Shown piece by piece: positions 34,387 to 45,385 of a stretch of DNA of 64,000 bases. Location: contig JAOTON010002073.1 of NCBI GenBank assembly GCA_034440635.1, positions 1,006,501 through 1,070,500 of the forward strand, given 5' to 3'. The notes under the pieces were generated by a model, which had not been told where the DNA came from, ran no database searches, and worked only from the letters and a program-made list of their open reading frames with translations. Numbering within the stretch: position 1 is the stretch's first letter; each line of letters starts with the position of its first letter. The DNA is from Lepas anatifera. Its lineage: Eukaryota > Arthropoda > Thecostraca > Lepadidae. Position numbers and translations under genes: made by a program.

Positions 34387-35512
34387 GTACGATATTGGCG
34401 ACGATAAGGCATTAGCTGGAAACGGATTACGTGTCCATACTCTTACCGGGTGCTTGAAATGGCGACAGAATACCTTAGCTGACCAAAGAAGGCAATAAAT
34501 TGTCAAAAATAGTTTTAATCGCTAAATGCAGTCTATTTGCATCCAAGTTCAACGGCGTAGGGCTCTAAATTTCGAGCGGCACTGCCCAAACGGGATACAC
34601 TGCCTAGCGATGAAAGGGCGTTCCAGCACCGATGGGGGGCACGTACCCCTTGTGCCCCCCCTGACTGCGCCCCTGGTATAATGGCCTAGTGAACATGCAC
34701 TGAGCCCCAAATATGCAGCATGGAAATATTGGGAGGCCCCTTAATAGCCTCATTTATCAATGCAAAAGCGGGGTCTTTCAGCCAAATTAACTGACGTCGA
34801 CAGAGGAAGAATATACACGTCTGCTGGAAAATCAAAGGGGCCTCCCCGTAGGGCCAATGTTTTTCAATGGAGCCTCAGCGAGACCCCTGAGGCCCAAAGT
34901 CGGATTTGACTGTCGGACTGTGTTTGGGAAATTGAGAGCTTTGGAACGATGTGGATCATGGCCCAGTTAACGCAGTACTGGTCGGATGAGCAGGCCTTAT
35001 TCTTTGAAGTCGTATGATCGTTGATTATGCCATAAGGCTATCTAGTTTTTTACCTCTGGTGCCGAAACGAGAGGATGCAAAACAGAAATACTGCTGAATT
35101 ATTGCACCTTAACATGGCCTCTACCTTCACATAAATTTTGAGCAAAATCATAGGGGTGGTCGATCCCTGCAATATCCCTGCTAAGTCTCTGCCAAGTATA
35201 TGCTAACTTCCGGTACATTATTCGCAGCAATATTCACAACACGTGACAAATCTGGTTTCTAGCGTCACTTCTGTTGAAAGCAAGCAAAATAGGTAAATAA
35301 GAATACCACACAATAACAGAATAACAGTCACTTTTGAAAAAGCGACAAAGGAATTGTTTTGAATCAAAATTTACAAGAAGGCAAATAGGTTTTAGAGAAA
35401 AAATACATATACAAGAAATGAAAGCAAATACAATTTTATGCCTTAGTCACATAAGAGTCATCAAAAATTTGTTCCCAGAAACTCTCAACAGCGGACAATT
35501 ATTTCGCTCATG
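34387..35512. other. nothing recognised
   Basis: GGGGGGCACGTACCCC..GTGCCCCCCCTGACTGCGCCCCTG at about 34633-34676 looks like a MITE terminus without a partner. Otherwise anonymous. Confidence 0.35.
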
Positions 35513-35577
35513 CAGTGGTGTAGTGGTCACGTCTTCACCTTCCTCGCTGTGGGCCCCGGTTCAAATATGTGTTAATA
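35513..35577 (+). mobile_element. tRNA-derived SINE head fragment
   Basis: GCAGTGGTGTAGTGGTCACG resembles a tRNA 5' half with an A-box (TAGTGGTCACG), and CCCGGTTCAAATATG about 40 bp later is a weakened B-box. No SINE body follows, and a true tRNA gene is excluded because the acceptor stem cannot close. Confidence 0.4.
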
Positions 35578-35618
35578 GTAATGTGATGTGTTAATAGTGT
35601 TAATGTTGATGGTTCGGG

Positions 35619-35644
35619 TGACGTCAATGGCGCTTCTGACGTCA
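35619..35644. promoter_or_regulatory. two perfect CREs with a donor downstream
   Basis: TGACGTCA occurs at 35619-35626 and again at 35637-35644, ten bases apart. About 100 bp downstream, after a CpG-rich stretch, GGCCCA|GTAAGT (35742) is a good + strand splice donor. This could be the promoter and untranslated first exon of a + strand gene; no coding exon can be linked to it. Confidence 0.35.
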
Positions 35645-35799
35645 TCCCACCCGGCGCTGAGCTGGGTCGAGGACTGAGGGCGGCGCCTCTCCGTTCTGTG
35701 ACGCCGTTGGGAGAGGGTGCGCCTAGGAGTCTTCTGGCCCAGTAAGTTGACCTTTGTAATCGGTTGGCGTACTTGTAGCAATTTGCTCTGTTATGTGAA

Positions 35800-36239
35800 T
35801 ACTGCTTTATGTTGTAACGTCACTGATTATCCAATTCGGCATTCAGACTAGAATCGATATTTGATATTTAGGTGACCTGCCGCATTCGATAACCCATACC
35901 AAGATCCGATAAGCAAGCAGATGTTGGAGGACCTGAGGCACTGCATGGAGAACCAATCTACCTAAGGCGACTGGTCTCATCGCTGGCACGATCCAGCCTT
36001 GCATAAACCCTGCTCTCTGCCATCTCGGACAGCTAGTTTCGTATGTGATGGGTCTCAGCACTCTGCAGGCTCCCCTCTTCCCCACCCTCCCCACCGGCTG
36101 GGACGGATTTTCGGCTGGACAGTGGGTGAGTGGACTACCGGCCTCCTGGGCAGGATGGTCAAGGGTGTTTAACCTGACCAACTGTAAGCTGAAGATCATT
36201 CACAACGGCCGCCTAGACTGCCTCTATACGATTGCCATC
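35800..36239. other. repeat-like sequence, not a confirmed gene
   Basis: GTGTTTAACCTGACCAACTGTAAGCTG near 36165 resembles GGTTGAGCCTGACCAGCTGTAAACTG near 42274, so this stretch belongs to a dispersed repeat shared with the 42-kb region. Confidence 0.4.
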
Positions 36240-36500
36240 CTACTGCCAGCGTACTCTGAGCCTTTGGTGGTGAGTATGCGTACGCCATACTGCCGTGAGC
36301 TGCATGGCGGAAAGCACCAGTGCGGCTAGGGCTGCCCATTTTACTGGCACCCCCCCAGGTTTGCCAAATAGTCCACCAGATTCCCATTATTTGGCCAAAA
36401 TGCTACTCAGAACTGGTTTTGGTTTCCTCGAGACTAAGAAACTGACCATGCGTAGCGGGGTTGAACATAGCCTCTATATCGTACCAATACACGGTGATGC
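36240..36500 (+). repeat. dispersed repeat shared with 41700-41925
   Basis: GCATGGCGGAAAGCACCAGTG, AGGGCTGCCCATTTT, GGTTTGCCAAATAG, GCTACTCAGAACTGGTTTTG and ACTGACCATGCGTAG all recur in reverse orientation at 41700-41925 with moderate divergence. The two copies flank the region holding the 40.4-41.7 kb inverted repeat. Confidence 0.7.
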
Positions 36501-36864
36501 AGGAGACCAGAAGAAAACGGGTTGGAGTCTCTGGGTCAAAAGCTATTTGCGATGGAACGATAATTTTTTCTTCAAATAAATGCTTTCTATTGGGTGGTTC
36601 AAACACGCACGCGCAATGGTGGTTTGCTATATTGGGCTTTTGACCAATGACCATTTAGTGATGTCAGTAAAATATAATAATTGTATACTGGTGATAACCA
36701 CTTTAAATTAAGAACTTATGACGATAAAATGATGATTTTACTTCATCTGGAAGCTGGTGGTCAAATGGTCTGGATAAAAACACAAAATATCAGATTCCGA
36801 TTCCAGATTCCGACAAATTATAATATAGTGATGCCATAACAATATCACTACAAGTTGGTAATGC

Positions 36865-37169
36865 CATAGGCGGATCCAGGGGCAGATATCATCCAGCCAG
36901 GGGCAAGCAAAAAGGGGCAGGTGCCCTCCCCGACCGACCCTTGGCGCCCCTAAAATGGTCACGGCGCTCCAGTAAAGGGTCGATGGCGCCCCCCTCAAAT
37001 ATGTCGCTTCCAAACCCCCCATGTGAAAATCGGCGCCCCACGATAGGATTTCGCACCCATCTGATAACTTTTCCAGACAAAGTGGTGCCTCCTTAGTCTG
37101 GATAACAGCCCCCACCCCAGCAAGGTGCCCCCCCCCACCCCCCGATCGGTGATCCTGGTATCGCCTATG
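36865..37169. mobile_element. CATAGGCGG hAT MITE, 8-bp duplication
   Basis: The ends CATAGGCGGATCCAGG and CCTGGTATCGCCTATG are flanked by GGTAATGC (36857-36864) and GGTAATGG (37170-37177), matching at 7 of 8. The 305-bp body is rich in GGCGCCCC blocks, as in the neighbour at 37588. Confidence 0.8.
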
Positions 37170-37587
37170 GGTAATGGTCTTTTTAATAAAGGACTTATAA
37201 TGATAGAATATCAATTTTTAATTAACCAGAAGGCTTTTCGTTAAATGGTACAAACAAACACAAAACATACTTGTGTTTGGAGTTCAGGTTTCCGTCAAAT
37301 CACGCTTTGGTCACGCATGAAAACATCACAATCTGTATTTGCTTACGCTCATTTTCAGTTCCACCACAGAGACTATTAAGAGTATTTGATGGCTCTGGTG
37401 CTCAGTACAATTGATTCAAATGGCTACAAAGCCAGCAAATCTAACCAAAAGTAATAGGCGGAGTACAATATGCGATGTATACGGAAACGTGTTTGATTTG
37501 GAGCATATCGGCAACTGCAGCTATCAGTGCCATTACGTACACAAACATGTAAAATCACCAGTTTTTATCCTTTATAGTATTTCAATG

Positions 37588-37864
37588 CATAGGCGGATCC
37601 AGGGGGCAACGGGGGGGGCACGTGCCCCCCATCGGCCCTCGGCGCCCCTCTGAAAGGTCGATGGCGCCCCCCTGAAATGTCGCTTCCCACTCCCCCCCAT
37701 CCAGGATGCGAAAGTCGGCGCCCACCGATAGGATTTGGCGCCCACCTGATAGCTTTTGCCGGTCATAAGTGGCGCCCCCTGGTCCCGATGGCGCCATCCC
37801 GGTCCAGATGGCGCCCCTCCCCCCGGAAGGTGCCCCCCCATCGGCAATCCTGGATCCGCCTATG
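37588..37864. mobile_element. CATAGGCGG hAT MITE, perfect duplication
   Basis: CATAGGCGGATCCAGG and CCTGGATCCGCCTATG are perfect 16-bp inverted ends, flanked by TTTCAATG at 37580-37587 and again at 37865-37872. Perfect ends and duplication suggest a recent insertion. The body is non-coding, with repeated GGCGCCC motifs. Confidence 0.9.
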
Positions 37865-37872
37865 TTTCAATG

Positions 37873-40364
37873 GCGGCGGCATCAGGCTAGCATGCAACGA
37901 CCAAAAAACATAGTCACAATTTTAGTCCTCGACTAATTATCAGTAGGACTAAAACCATCATAACTTGTGTTGCGGATTCATAACGGGAGTGATGCTGCGA
38001 GTGATTTGACAATGGCAGCCACCTGTTGACCGCTTGCAGAACTTTGGATTCCTCGCGGATGTGTTTGATGCGCTGCTGAAGCGGGCTTAGGTGGCGCTAA
38101 TAATATTTTCTAGAGGTTTATTTCATAAGTGATGTTAAAAGTCAATGGCCAAGGGGAGATTAATTAGTTTATATAGAAATTCGGGTTTTCCTATGTGGGA
38201 AAAATTCCTGGATTAATCTCCAGGTCTGCAAACTACCGACGGTTGCGGGAGCATGGGTTAGCACTTCCGCCCCCGGTCAGTGTGCGTTACTGGAAGGGCA
38301 TTTTTTAAGGAAAAGTCAGTGGGGGGCATTGCTTGTGCTGGCCATTATAGTGTCTTCAAGGGGTCAAGACCCCATTTTGAGGGGGTTTAATAAAACTTAG
38401 ACGCGTTAGTGTTAAAAAATATTTCTCAATCTTTTAGTTATTCCAAGTCTAGAGATTATAGATGCTGCCCAGGGCTGCCAGGTTTTTCAGCGGGAAATGT
38501 CAAACCGAGTTAGAAAAAGGGCCAGAGGGGCAACATTTTATTTCCAATAAAATAGCCAAATAAACACCACAAAAGTTAGATTTGAGGCTAAAACGACCCC
38601 TAGCAGTAGTCATAATACCACAGAAAAAAACGACTTGTATCACTGTTTAAAACTAATTGTTGACAGTTTGATATTGACTTGACGCAATATTTTTAGCACA
38701 CTACCCATCTAATAGGAAGCCAGGGGTGCCCTTCCAAACCCGCGTGGCCATCGAATGATTTTATCCACATAACCAGTACATTTTTGGGATCATCAATCAC
38801 CCCCCCCACTTTTTGACCAACAATTTCCTGATTGATATCAGTCAAAATCTGAGTAAACCGGAAATTTGTATAACCAGCCGCTGTGGAAGGCAACGATGAG
38901 CTCAAATTCGAAAAAAATTGGAACTAACGTGGAAAGTTTCCGATCAGCATCAGGTTGATGTTTGGCTGGCCCCCTCACTTTTTTGCCGGTGGCGACGCTT
39001 ATGTATGCTACTACCACAATAATAAATAAAAAGGCTTAGCACTTCATACCGCCACACCAACCACCAGTCTTACGCACTTTGACTACACCGTGTCCCGTCT
39101 AATCCACGAACGAGCTCTCAGCGCTGATAACTGACTGCGTGTGAAATGAGAGCATCATGCAATGTCACGGTGCTGGCTGGGATGTGGGCTTCCGGTCGGA
39201 TAGAGCAGGATGTTTGATTGGTTTTAGGCCAGGGTTCTTCTCCAGCGTTGTGATTAGTTGATGCTGAGGCTGCTTTGCCGGGATTTCCCGTAACTATGCA
39301 CTTTGTTTCGTCTTCGCACGAGGGAGTAAACAGCCACGGGTGAAAATTTAACACAATTTTTTGGATTGCCAATTTGGAACCAGAAATAGAACAAAGATAT
39401 AGTTATCGGGTGTTGTTCTGTCGTATTTTCGTTAGGTGAGTCTGCATTTCGTCAATTTTAAGTCATCTGTCTACTTCACTGGGAGGCCAATTTCCGGGCA
39501 CTGGGGGGGGCATTTCGGCCGACTGGGGGCAAATGGCCCCCAGTTTACATGTTAAAAAATGGCCTGGTTACTGGGTCGACGGGGCAGCACATGTGCGATG
39601 GTCTGGGTGTTTATTGTTTGTTTCTGCTGCCGTGACGTCGTCACGAAGGGTGCTGTGACTTTTGAAGAAGTAGTTGGCCGTCAGTGATCATGAACTGTGT
39701 TGCTGCACTGCTCTCGGTGTAATACATTTAGAGAAGTGAACTTACTTATTTGGAGATTTGTAAGAGCGTGAGTGAAGTGGAGAGAGAGAGGAGCGTGAAG
39801 TGAGGACGTTTATTTGCTTTTTTCACAACTTGTTTTTGGTCGCCGGATGCCAACCTGATAATTCCATTGTTAAGACTATAGAGGACAAGCCCTCAATTAT
39901 TCGCTACAATTTTCCAGCTAATGTTGATAGTAATTTTTTTGCTGGCTTACGAAAACATGTTTTGTGTGGGATTTTATTTTAAAAAAATATATTTTTATTA
40001 AAATGGTCTCACTATGTTGTTGGGACCAGCTAGAGCCGTATTTCTGTGACCAGAAGGTCACAGAAATCTGAACGGTAGCCATGGTATACTTTTTCCATCG
40101 ATGGCTAGGTGTCGGTATTTGCGATTCTTGTTTTGAATCATGCCATTGTTTTTTAGTAAGATTGCGGTATGTTCACGATTTTAAAGAATATGGAAGAATT
40201 ATCATGTTTCAGCAGCCGTGAAATAGACGTGGCACAGTAAATGAAGGAAGTAATGAAGGTCTCCCGTGTTCCAATGAATTCTTAAACGTATTATATCCAT
40301 TTAATAACATTTCTAAAAAGTCACTTTTAAGGGTTTCATCCTGCTGTTTAGACCCACTGCATCA
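37873..40364. other. nothing recognised; one GGTCA hairpin
   Basis: TTTCTGTGACC (40041-40051) and GGTCACAGAAA (40056-40066) form a perfect 11-bp stem with a 4-base loop. C-rich GGGGGGGGCATTTCGGCC at about 39507 is repeat-like. No gene is supported. Confidence 0.35.
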
Positions 40365-40995
40365 CTATGCAATACTCCAACCCAGGCCATGAAACCAATT
40401 AACTATCAAATATGTTTAGCAAAAAGACTATCGATTTTATAGCCACACCCATTTATTGCGCTTTAAAGAGTACGAATGCGACAAGAAGCTTCCCGTGTAA
40501 CACAGTACCAAGTCACAATCAATCGCAAGAAACATTGATGATTCTCCCTTCACAGCACCTCTAAGCCGCCGACGCTACCGGCACCGCCCGCCTAGATTCT
40601 CAGTTTATGTAGATCTCAAGTGTTTAATACGGTGCAAACCTTTGAACTTCAACTACCAGTAGTTTTTGTTGTTCAGTGTCTTTTTTGGTGAAGTTGGGAT
40701 GCACCTTCTGGAACTTCTCCACGCCCTGGCAGTTTTTATGAGCTGGTCTTCCCTAGTAAGAATCTTGATGCACTTTGTGATGGTGCCACAGCACCTCTCG
40801 GTCAGGTCGTTGGCCACTCTGACATTCCGCACAAACTCCTCCGTTCCCTTGTATTGCTGGTCCTCATCCCACAGTTTCGAGTCCCTCACCAGTCACGTGT
40901 GATCGATTTTGAAGATTGTGAAGAGCATGAATGAGTTGGAGCCGCACAGGTCGGTCAGTTCGATACTGGAGGTGAGCTTCTCGAGGGAGTGCTGC
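40365..40995 (-). repeat. left arm of an inverted pseudogene pair
   Basis: This arm recurs in reverse orientation at 41080-41720, with moderate divergence. Matching landmarks include GCGACAAGAAGCTT, CACCTCTAAGCCGCCG, GTGTTTAATACGGTGCAAA and CTTCTCGAGGGAGTGCT. The outer parts are non-coding; the inner part holds the - strand pseudogene copy. Confidence 0.75.
40653..40990 (-). pseudogene. C-terminal fragment of a multicopy NDxxER protein
   Basis: Read on the - strand, the frame gives LTDLCGSNSFMLFTIF, then an in-frame stop (TGA), then RDSKLWDEDQQYKGTEEFVRNVRVAN and on to NDLTERCCGTITKCIKILT, ending at KKTLNNKNYW. The order (LADLCxPxSxxLF, LW..D..Y, VRNxxVxNDxxER, LTxxE/DxL, KKTL) resembles a family of uncharacterised multicopy arthropod proteins I recall with FVRxLxVVNDxAER and LLQxVExxRxxFP signatures. 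That match is from memory. The TGA and frame decay after the DQL motif make it a pseudogene. Confidence 0.5.
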
Positions 40996-41079
40996 AAAGG
41001 GGGGTTGTGGGCGTGGTTGCTTGCCTGGCTCGGCGGTATTCCAGCTGTGCCTGCCCAATGCTTGCCCTGAGCACTGCTC

Positions 41080-41720
41080 CCTCGAGAAGCCCAGCTTCAA
41101 AGAGTTCACCTCCAAGACCGAACTGGCCGACCTGTGCGATCCTAAGTCCTTCATGCTTTTCGCCATCCTTGGGAGTCGACCACAAGTATCTGGCGAGGGA
41201 TTCCAAATTGTGGGGCCAGGACCACCAGTACATGCAAACTGAGGAGCTTGTGCGGAATGCCAAAGTGACCAACGACCTGACCGAGAGGTGCTGCTGCACC
41301 ATCACAAAGTGCAGCAAGATTCTTACCTGGAAAGACAGGCTGAGAAGAAACAAACTGCTGCAGGGTATGGAGATGTTCTGGAAGGTATATGCCAACTTCA
41401 CCAAGAAGACACTGATAAACAAAAACTACTGGTAGTTAAAGTTTAAAGTTTTGCACCGCATTAAACACTTGAGGTCTAAACTGAGAATCTAGACCGGCGG
41501 TGCCGGTGGCATCGGCGGCTGGGAGGTATTGTGAAGGGAGAATCATCGATACTTATTGTGAATGACTGTGACTTGCTACTGTGTTACACCTAAAGCTTCT
41601 TGTCGCATTTGTACTCAATGAAGCGCAATAAGTGAGGTGTGTGAATATAACCAGTAGTCTTTTTTCTAGACAGATTTGATAGCTTATATTTAATGGTATA
41701 GATTGGGGTATTAGTGCGAT
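41080..41720 (+). repeat. right arm of an inverted pseudogene pair
   Basis: Inverted partner of 40365-40995, separated by under 100 bp, so the whole locus of about 1.35 kb could fold into one long imperfect hairpin if transcribed through. Confidence 0.75.
41085..41435 (+). pseudogene. second copy of the NDxxER protein fragment
   Basis: The + strand reads LEKPSFKEFTSKTELADLCD, then PKSFMLFAILG, then shifts frame near 41170 and continues as VDHKYLARDSKLWGQDHQYM, EELVRNAKVTNDLTERCCC, TITKCSKILTWKDRL and a final KKTLINKNYW followed by TAG. It is better preserved than the - strand copy and lacks that copy's stop, but the single-base frameshift disables it. The shared NKNYW end confirms that both copies are C-terminal. 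Confidence 0.55.
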
Positions 41721-42330
41721 ATAGAGCATATCTTCAATCTCACTGCGCATGGTCAGTTTTTGAGTCTCGAAGAAAACAAAACCAGTTCTGAGTAGCATTT
41801 AGGCCAAATGATGGGAATCTGGCGGACCATTTTGGAAACCTGCGGGTGCAAAAAAATGGACAGCCCTACAGTGCGCCGTACTACTGGGATCTGCATGGCG
41901 GGAAACACCAGTGCACACTGAGTCACACAGAGCCAATCAACTTGCCACTGCCGACACTCTCACAGCTGATATTTGGCTGAGGGTCCCACCAGGCCCCCGG
42001 TTTGCTTCTGGAGGCTGGACGGGCGACGGAGGTCCTGATGCGCGGAGCAGGTAGCCGGCCCGTGCGGAGCGGGCCGGCCGTCAGTGCCCTGGTATCTCGC
42101 TGGCTTGGCCCGGTGATGACCGGGCTCCCGGCTCTTCTCGTCGCATGATCAGACAGCGTGATCCATGTCTGATGAATCTCTGCGCGGTGTAGACTCCCTT
42201 CGCTCCCTCTCACCGGCCGTCACGGAGATGCAGTCGGATGGTCGGTGGGCTCTCAGCCGCCGAGGGTAGTCGAGGGGTTGAGCCTGACCAGCTGTAAACT
42301 GGAGACCGACCAACCACGATGTCGATCAAG
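41721..42330. repeat. dispersed repeat and GC-rich block
   Basis: 41721-41925 is the inverted partner of 36240-36500. 41960-42260 is GC-rich (GCGGAGCGGGCCGGCCG) with no recognisable gene. GAGCCTGACCAGCTGTAAAC near 42279 matches 36169. Confidence 0.5.
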
Positions 42331-42744
42331 TCTGCCGCAAATCAACCACCTTCTCACTGACCAGCCAGCTCTGTGCCCGAGGGAGAAATTAATACCTGCG
42401 CCATACTGCGGGAGCTCATTTCGTTTTGCAATGTTCGTATTGTTTCTTGTATTGCTATTTTTTCTTTTTGTCGCTGCTCTTGTGCTGTTCCATATTCAAA
42501 GGTATATTTGAGAGCAATTTCTTTTCGTCTTGGGGACGGCATTTTCCCTTGCTTTCAAGCCGTATCAATCGAAACTATTAAACATATTTTAAAAGACAAC
42601 TATGGTCAAACAGTGTATTTTTTCACAGTTAAAACATTCTATTCCCTTTTGTTTTCTCACATTTGCAATGAAGCATCATAAAATATCTATCTTGACTTGT
42701 TCAGATGTAATGAATGAAGACCTTCATTTACATGGCCTTCATCA
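42331..42744. other. nothing recognised
   Basis: A 102-codon + strand frame (42373-42681) has no recognisable domain. AATGAAGACCTTC occurs twice near 42713-42755. Confidence 0.3.
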
Positions 42745-42960
42745 ATGAAGACCTTCCCCATGACGGCATGTTTTGACCGCTGGTGACCTTAAATGTCACC
42801 TGACAAGTTGTTCAAATATTAGCGATGGAGAAGTGGATGGGCTACCCAAAGCCGTTTACCGTTTTTCGCTACCTAATGTGGTTCTCGTGATCTTAGGGGT
42901 ACCCACCACCCCCCCTGTGAAAGTGAAGGTGGCTCAGACCCCCGTCAATGCGTGTGTTAA
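42745..42960 (-). mobile_element. TTAA element, family B, left end only
   Basis: Read on the - strand from TTAA at 42957-42960: TTAACACACGCATTGACGGG, GGTCTGAGCCACCTTC, GGTGGGTACCCCTAAGATC, then the early interior with two half-sites. The rest of the element is missing. Confidence 0.7.
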
Positions 42961-44291
42961 GAGACGGAAGTAGGCTGACCGCTAAAGATACGGGAAGAGA
43001 ATATGCGTACACAATTCCAGCTCACTCGGATGACGTATGTACCTATACGCTACAAGTAGTGTTTTCTTCCAAATGACCTAAAGGGCATAGGGAGGAACGA
43101 CACTTGGCCTTCATTCTTTTGGGTACATCCCCCATGCTTTTGTGCATATCTCAAGAAGTTTCAGAATTCCGATCGTGATTTTTTTAACTTCTGACCCAAA
43201 TGTAGACACACTTTCCACGTGAGTTTTACGAAAATAAAAGGTACTGTACTGAACTTTGTCAAGCTTTAAATTTTCCCATTTGGCTCGTACGTCAAACGCC
43301 AAATTTCGGTCAGCAGTTCAATCCAGATAGGTTAGGTATACAAATAAACATATTTTATATGTTTTTTCCTACATTTATACTTTAATCTATTGACACTTTA
43401 GCTCCTGCAACGTTCTGAAAAATTCATTAACGTTTTGCAGCCTCCCAGCTTGGTCCCAAAGGTCACTCGGGGCTCAAAAACGGGAAAATCCGTTACTGTA
43501 TTCGGTTTTGGCAGCACAAATTCCGAGTCCAAGATAGAATCCAGAAAGTTTTCAATTTTGCTGCACGAGTTATATCCGGCAGAAGAAAATGTGATCATAT
43601 TTCGATGTTATTAAGGATTTGAAGTGGCTTGACGCCCGGGAGTATTTTGACTATTTTGATTTATGTCTGATGCATAGGTTGATCACTTCCGGTGAGCCCA
43701 TGTCACTTGCCTCTTGCTTGCACTTTAATAGGGACCAATTAGAACGCGAAACAAGACAGTCAAGACATTTGACATTGTCAAGACCACGAAACAACCATGG
43801 CAAAGAAATTTCATTTACCGTGGATCTCTGCTCTTCAACACATCATGCATGTCCTCGGATCTCCTCACGAAATGAGGTACGGATTGTTTAAAAGCTGTAA
43901 GGCAATGTTGCTTGGGGAGTAGTCTTTCTTTTAGTGCACGGTACCGTGTTTACTTTTAGACATTTTAGTTTTTAGATTTTACCTGCATTTTTGCCATTGC
44001 TTTTATTGTAAGTGTATGACGTGTAGCAGACTGATTTTCGATTTTGTGATGACAAGGACCTTTGAATAGCCCAACATGTGTGAATGGTCTGCTTTGTCAA
44101 TACATACATACATACATACAAATATGCATACCTTCATAGGTAGCATTCGCAGCCTAAATTTCAAGGAAATACGAAAAAGGGAGTGCAACTGATGCTCGAT
44201 TTGACGTCGAATAACCCATATGCATTAATACCAGGTATCAATACCAGTTTGTGTCCACCCTCAGCTGTGTTGCCGGTCTGGAGTCACCAGG
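42961..44291. other. nothing recognised; TACA microsatellite
   Basis: A TACA repeat of about six units is at 44098-44121. A pyrimidine-rich CCACCCTCAG at about 44254-44263, just before the sulfotransferase start, could be a splice acceptor for a 5' untranslated exon. Confidence 0.4.
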
Positions 44292-45323
44292 ATGCCGGGC
44301 CTGCCGAATCGCCATCCTTACCCCTACAAGCTGCAGCAGCTGGATGCCGATACCAATAAGCGCATCTCAGCCGCATTCCGTGGCTTTCCCAATGGCCTCC
44401 AATCGGCCAATCCCTGGGGCTTCAAACTGGCGGCAACAGCGACAGAGGCAGACTTGGAAGATTTTTTCAACTACCCGCTAGATCCCCGTGACATCTGGCT
44501 CGTGTCACCTCCTAGGACGGGTACAACATGGACCAGTGAGATGATCTGGCTCCTCGCGAATGATCTCGATTATGAGGGAGCCAAGTTACCTCTTTTACCG
44601 GACAGATGGGACTACTTGGACTGGGGCTTAATCGGCGACAGGGAATGGATGCAGAACTTTGTAAGAGATGTAGAGGTGGACCGTCCTGAGGCATCCAAGG
44701 AATTGCACCAACTGCAGAGTGACCCACTGCGGCCTTCGCCCAAGTTCGTCAGAACACACTTGCCCCTGTCCATGAACAACCCCAGAGTCTTGGACACGTG
44801 CAAGACGTTTTTCTTGATGCGCAGACCCACGGACGCTTGTCTCTCGTTATACAAGTACTGCTGTTTGTCAAAGAAGCATGACTTCGTTCTGGATCTGCCG
44901 ACGTTTGCCCAGATGTACATGGACGCTGAAGCCCCCTGGACTCCCAGCATTCCGATGATGATCGAGGGGTGGAACCGGAGACATCACCCTAACCTCTGCT
45001 TGCTGTTCTATGAGGACTTGATCCAGAACCTTCCAGGTCAGCTAAAGCGCATGGCGTCCTTCCTGGGCAAGTCTTACACTGACCAACAGATTGACCAGCT
45101 TTCCAGCTACCTACACATTGACAACTTCCGCAAAAACCTGGCTGTGAACTGCGAGAGTGGACTCACGGGATTGATGATGAACAAAAGTGGAGACTCTTTC
45201 ATCCGAAGGGGAAAAGTGGGAGACTGGTTGAACCATTGCACCCCCGAACTGGACGCCAAGTTTGAGGCATGGATCGAGAAGCAGCTGAAGGGTAGCGACT
45301 TGAAATTTGCTACCGAGGTATAG
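44292..45323 (+). CDS. cytosolic sulfotransferase (SULT family)
   Basis: A complete 343-residue protein in one exon. SULTs transfer sulfate from PAPS to hydroxyl or amine groups of hormones, ecdysteroid-like compounds, dopamine or xenobiotics in the cytosol; the acceptor cannot be predicted here. The PAPS 5'-phosphosulfate loop is SPPRTGTTW (residues 72-80), with Pro-Arg in place of the usual Pro-Lys-Ser. The catalytic His is H156 in VRTHLPLS. The 3'-phosphate motif is FFLMRRPTDACLSLYKY (173-189), with Arg for the usual Asn. FYEDL (239-243) and the C-terminal PAPS motif RRGKVGDWLNH (305-315) are in place. No signal peptide or membrane anchor. The ATG (CCAGGATGCCGG) is 43 bases into an open frame starting earlier; I keep it because the length fits the family. 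AATAAA is at 45386. Absence of introns suggests a retrocopy or an intronless lineage. Confidence 0.93.
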   Translation: MPGLPNRHPYPYKLQQLDADTNKRISAAFRGFPNGLQSANPWGFKLAATATEADLEDFFNYPLDPRDIWLVSPPRTGTTWTSEMIWLLANDLDYEGAKLPLLPDRWDYLDWGLIGDREWMQNFVRDVEVDRPEASKELHQLQSDPLRPSPKFVRTHLPLSMNNPRVLDTCKTFFLMRRPTDACLSLYKYCCLSKKHDFVLDLPTFAQMYMDAEAPWTPSIPMMIEGWNRRHHPNLCLLFYEDLIQNLPGQLKRMASFLGKSYTDQQIDQLSSYLHIDNFRKNLAVNCESGLTGLMMNKSGDSFIRRGKVGDWLNHCTPELDAKFEAWIEKQLKGSDLKFATEV

Positions 45324-45385
45324 AAGCTGTTTTCTATCCGTGACACCTGAGCCGCAGATTCAGGGATCAACGCCCAGTGGGCCTA

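Noticed and set aside
35513..35577. A functional tRNA gene
   Set aside because: A-box and B-box are present but the B-box is weak and no acceptor stem closes, so I call it a SINE head fragment.
40666..40902. 78-codon + strand frame with hydrophobic content
   Set aside because: It is the antisense of the NDxxER pseudogene copy, whose - strand reading aligns with the copy at 41085.
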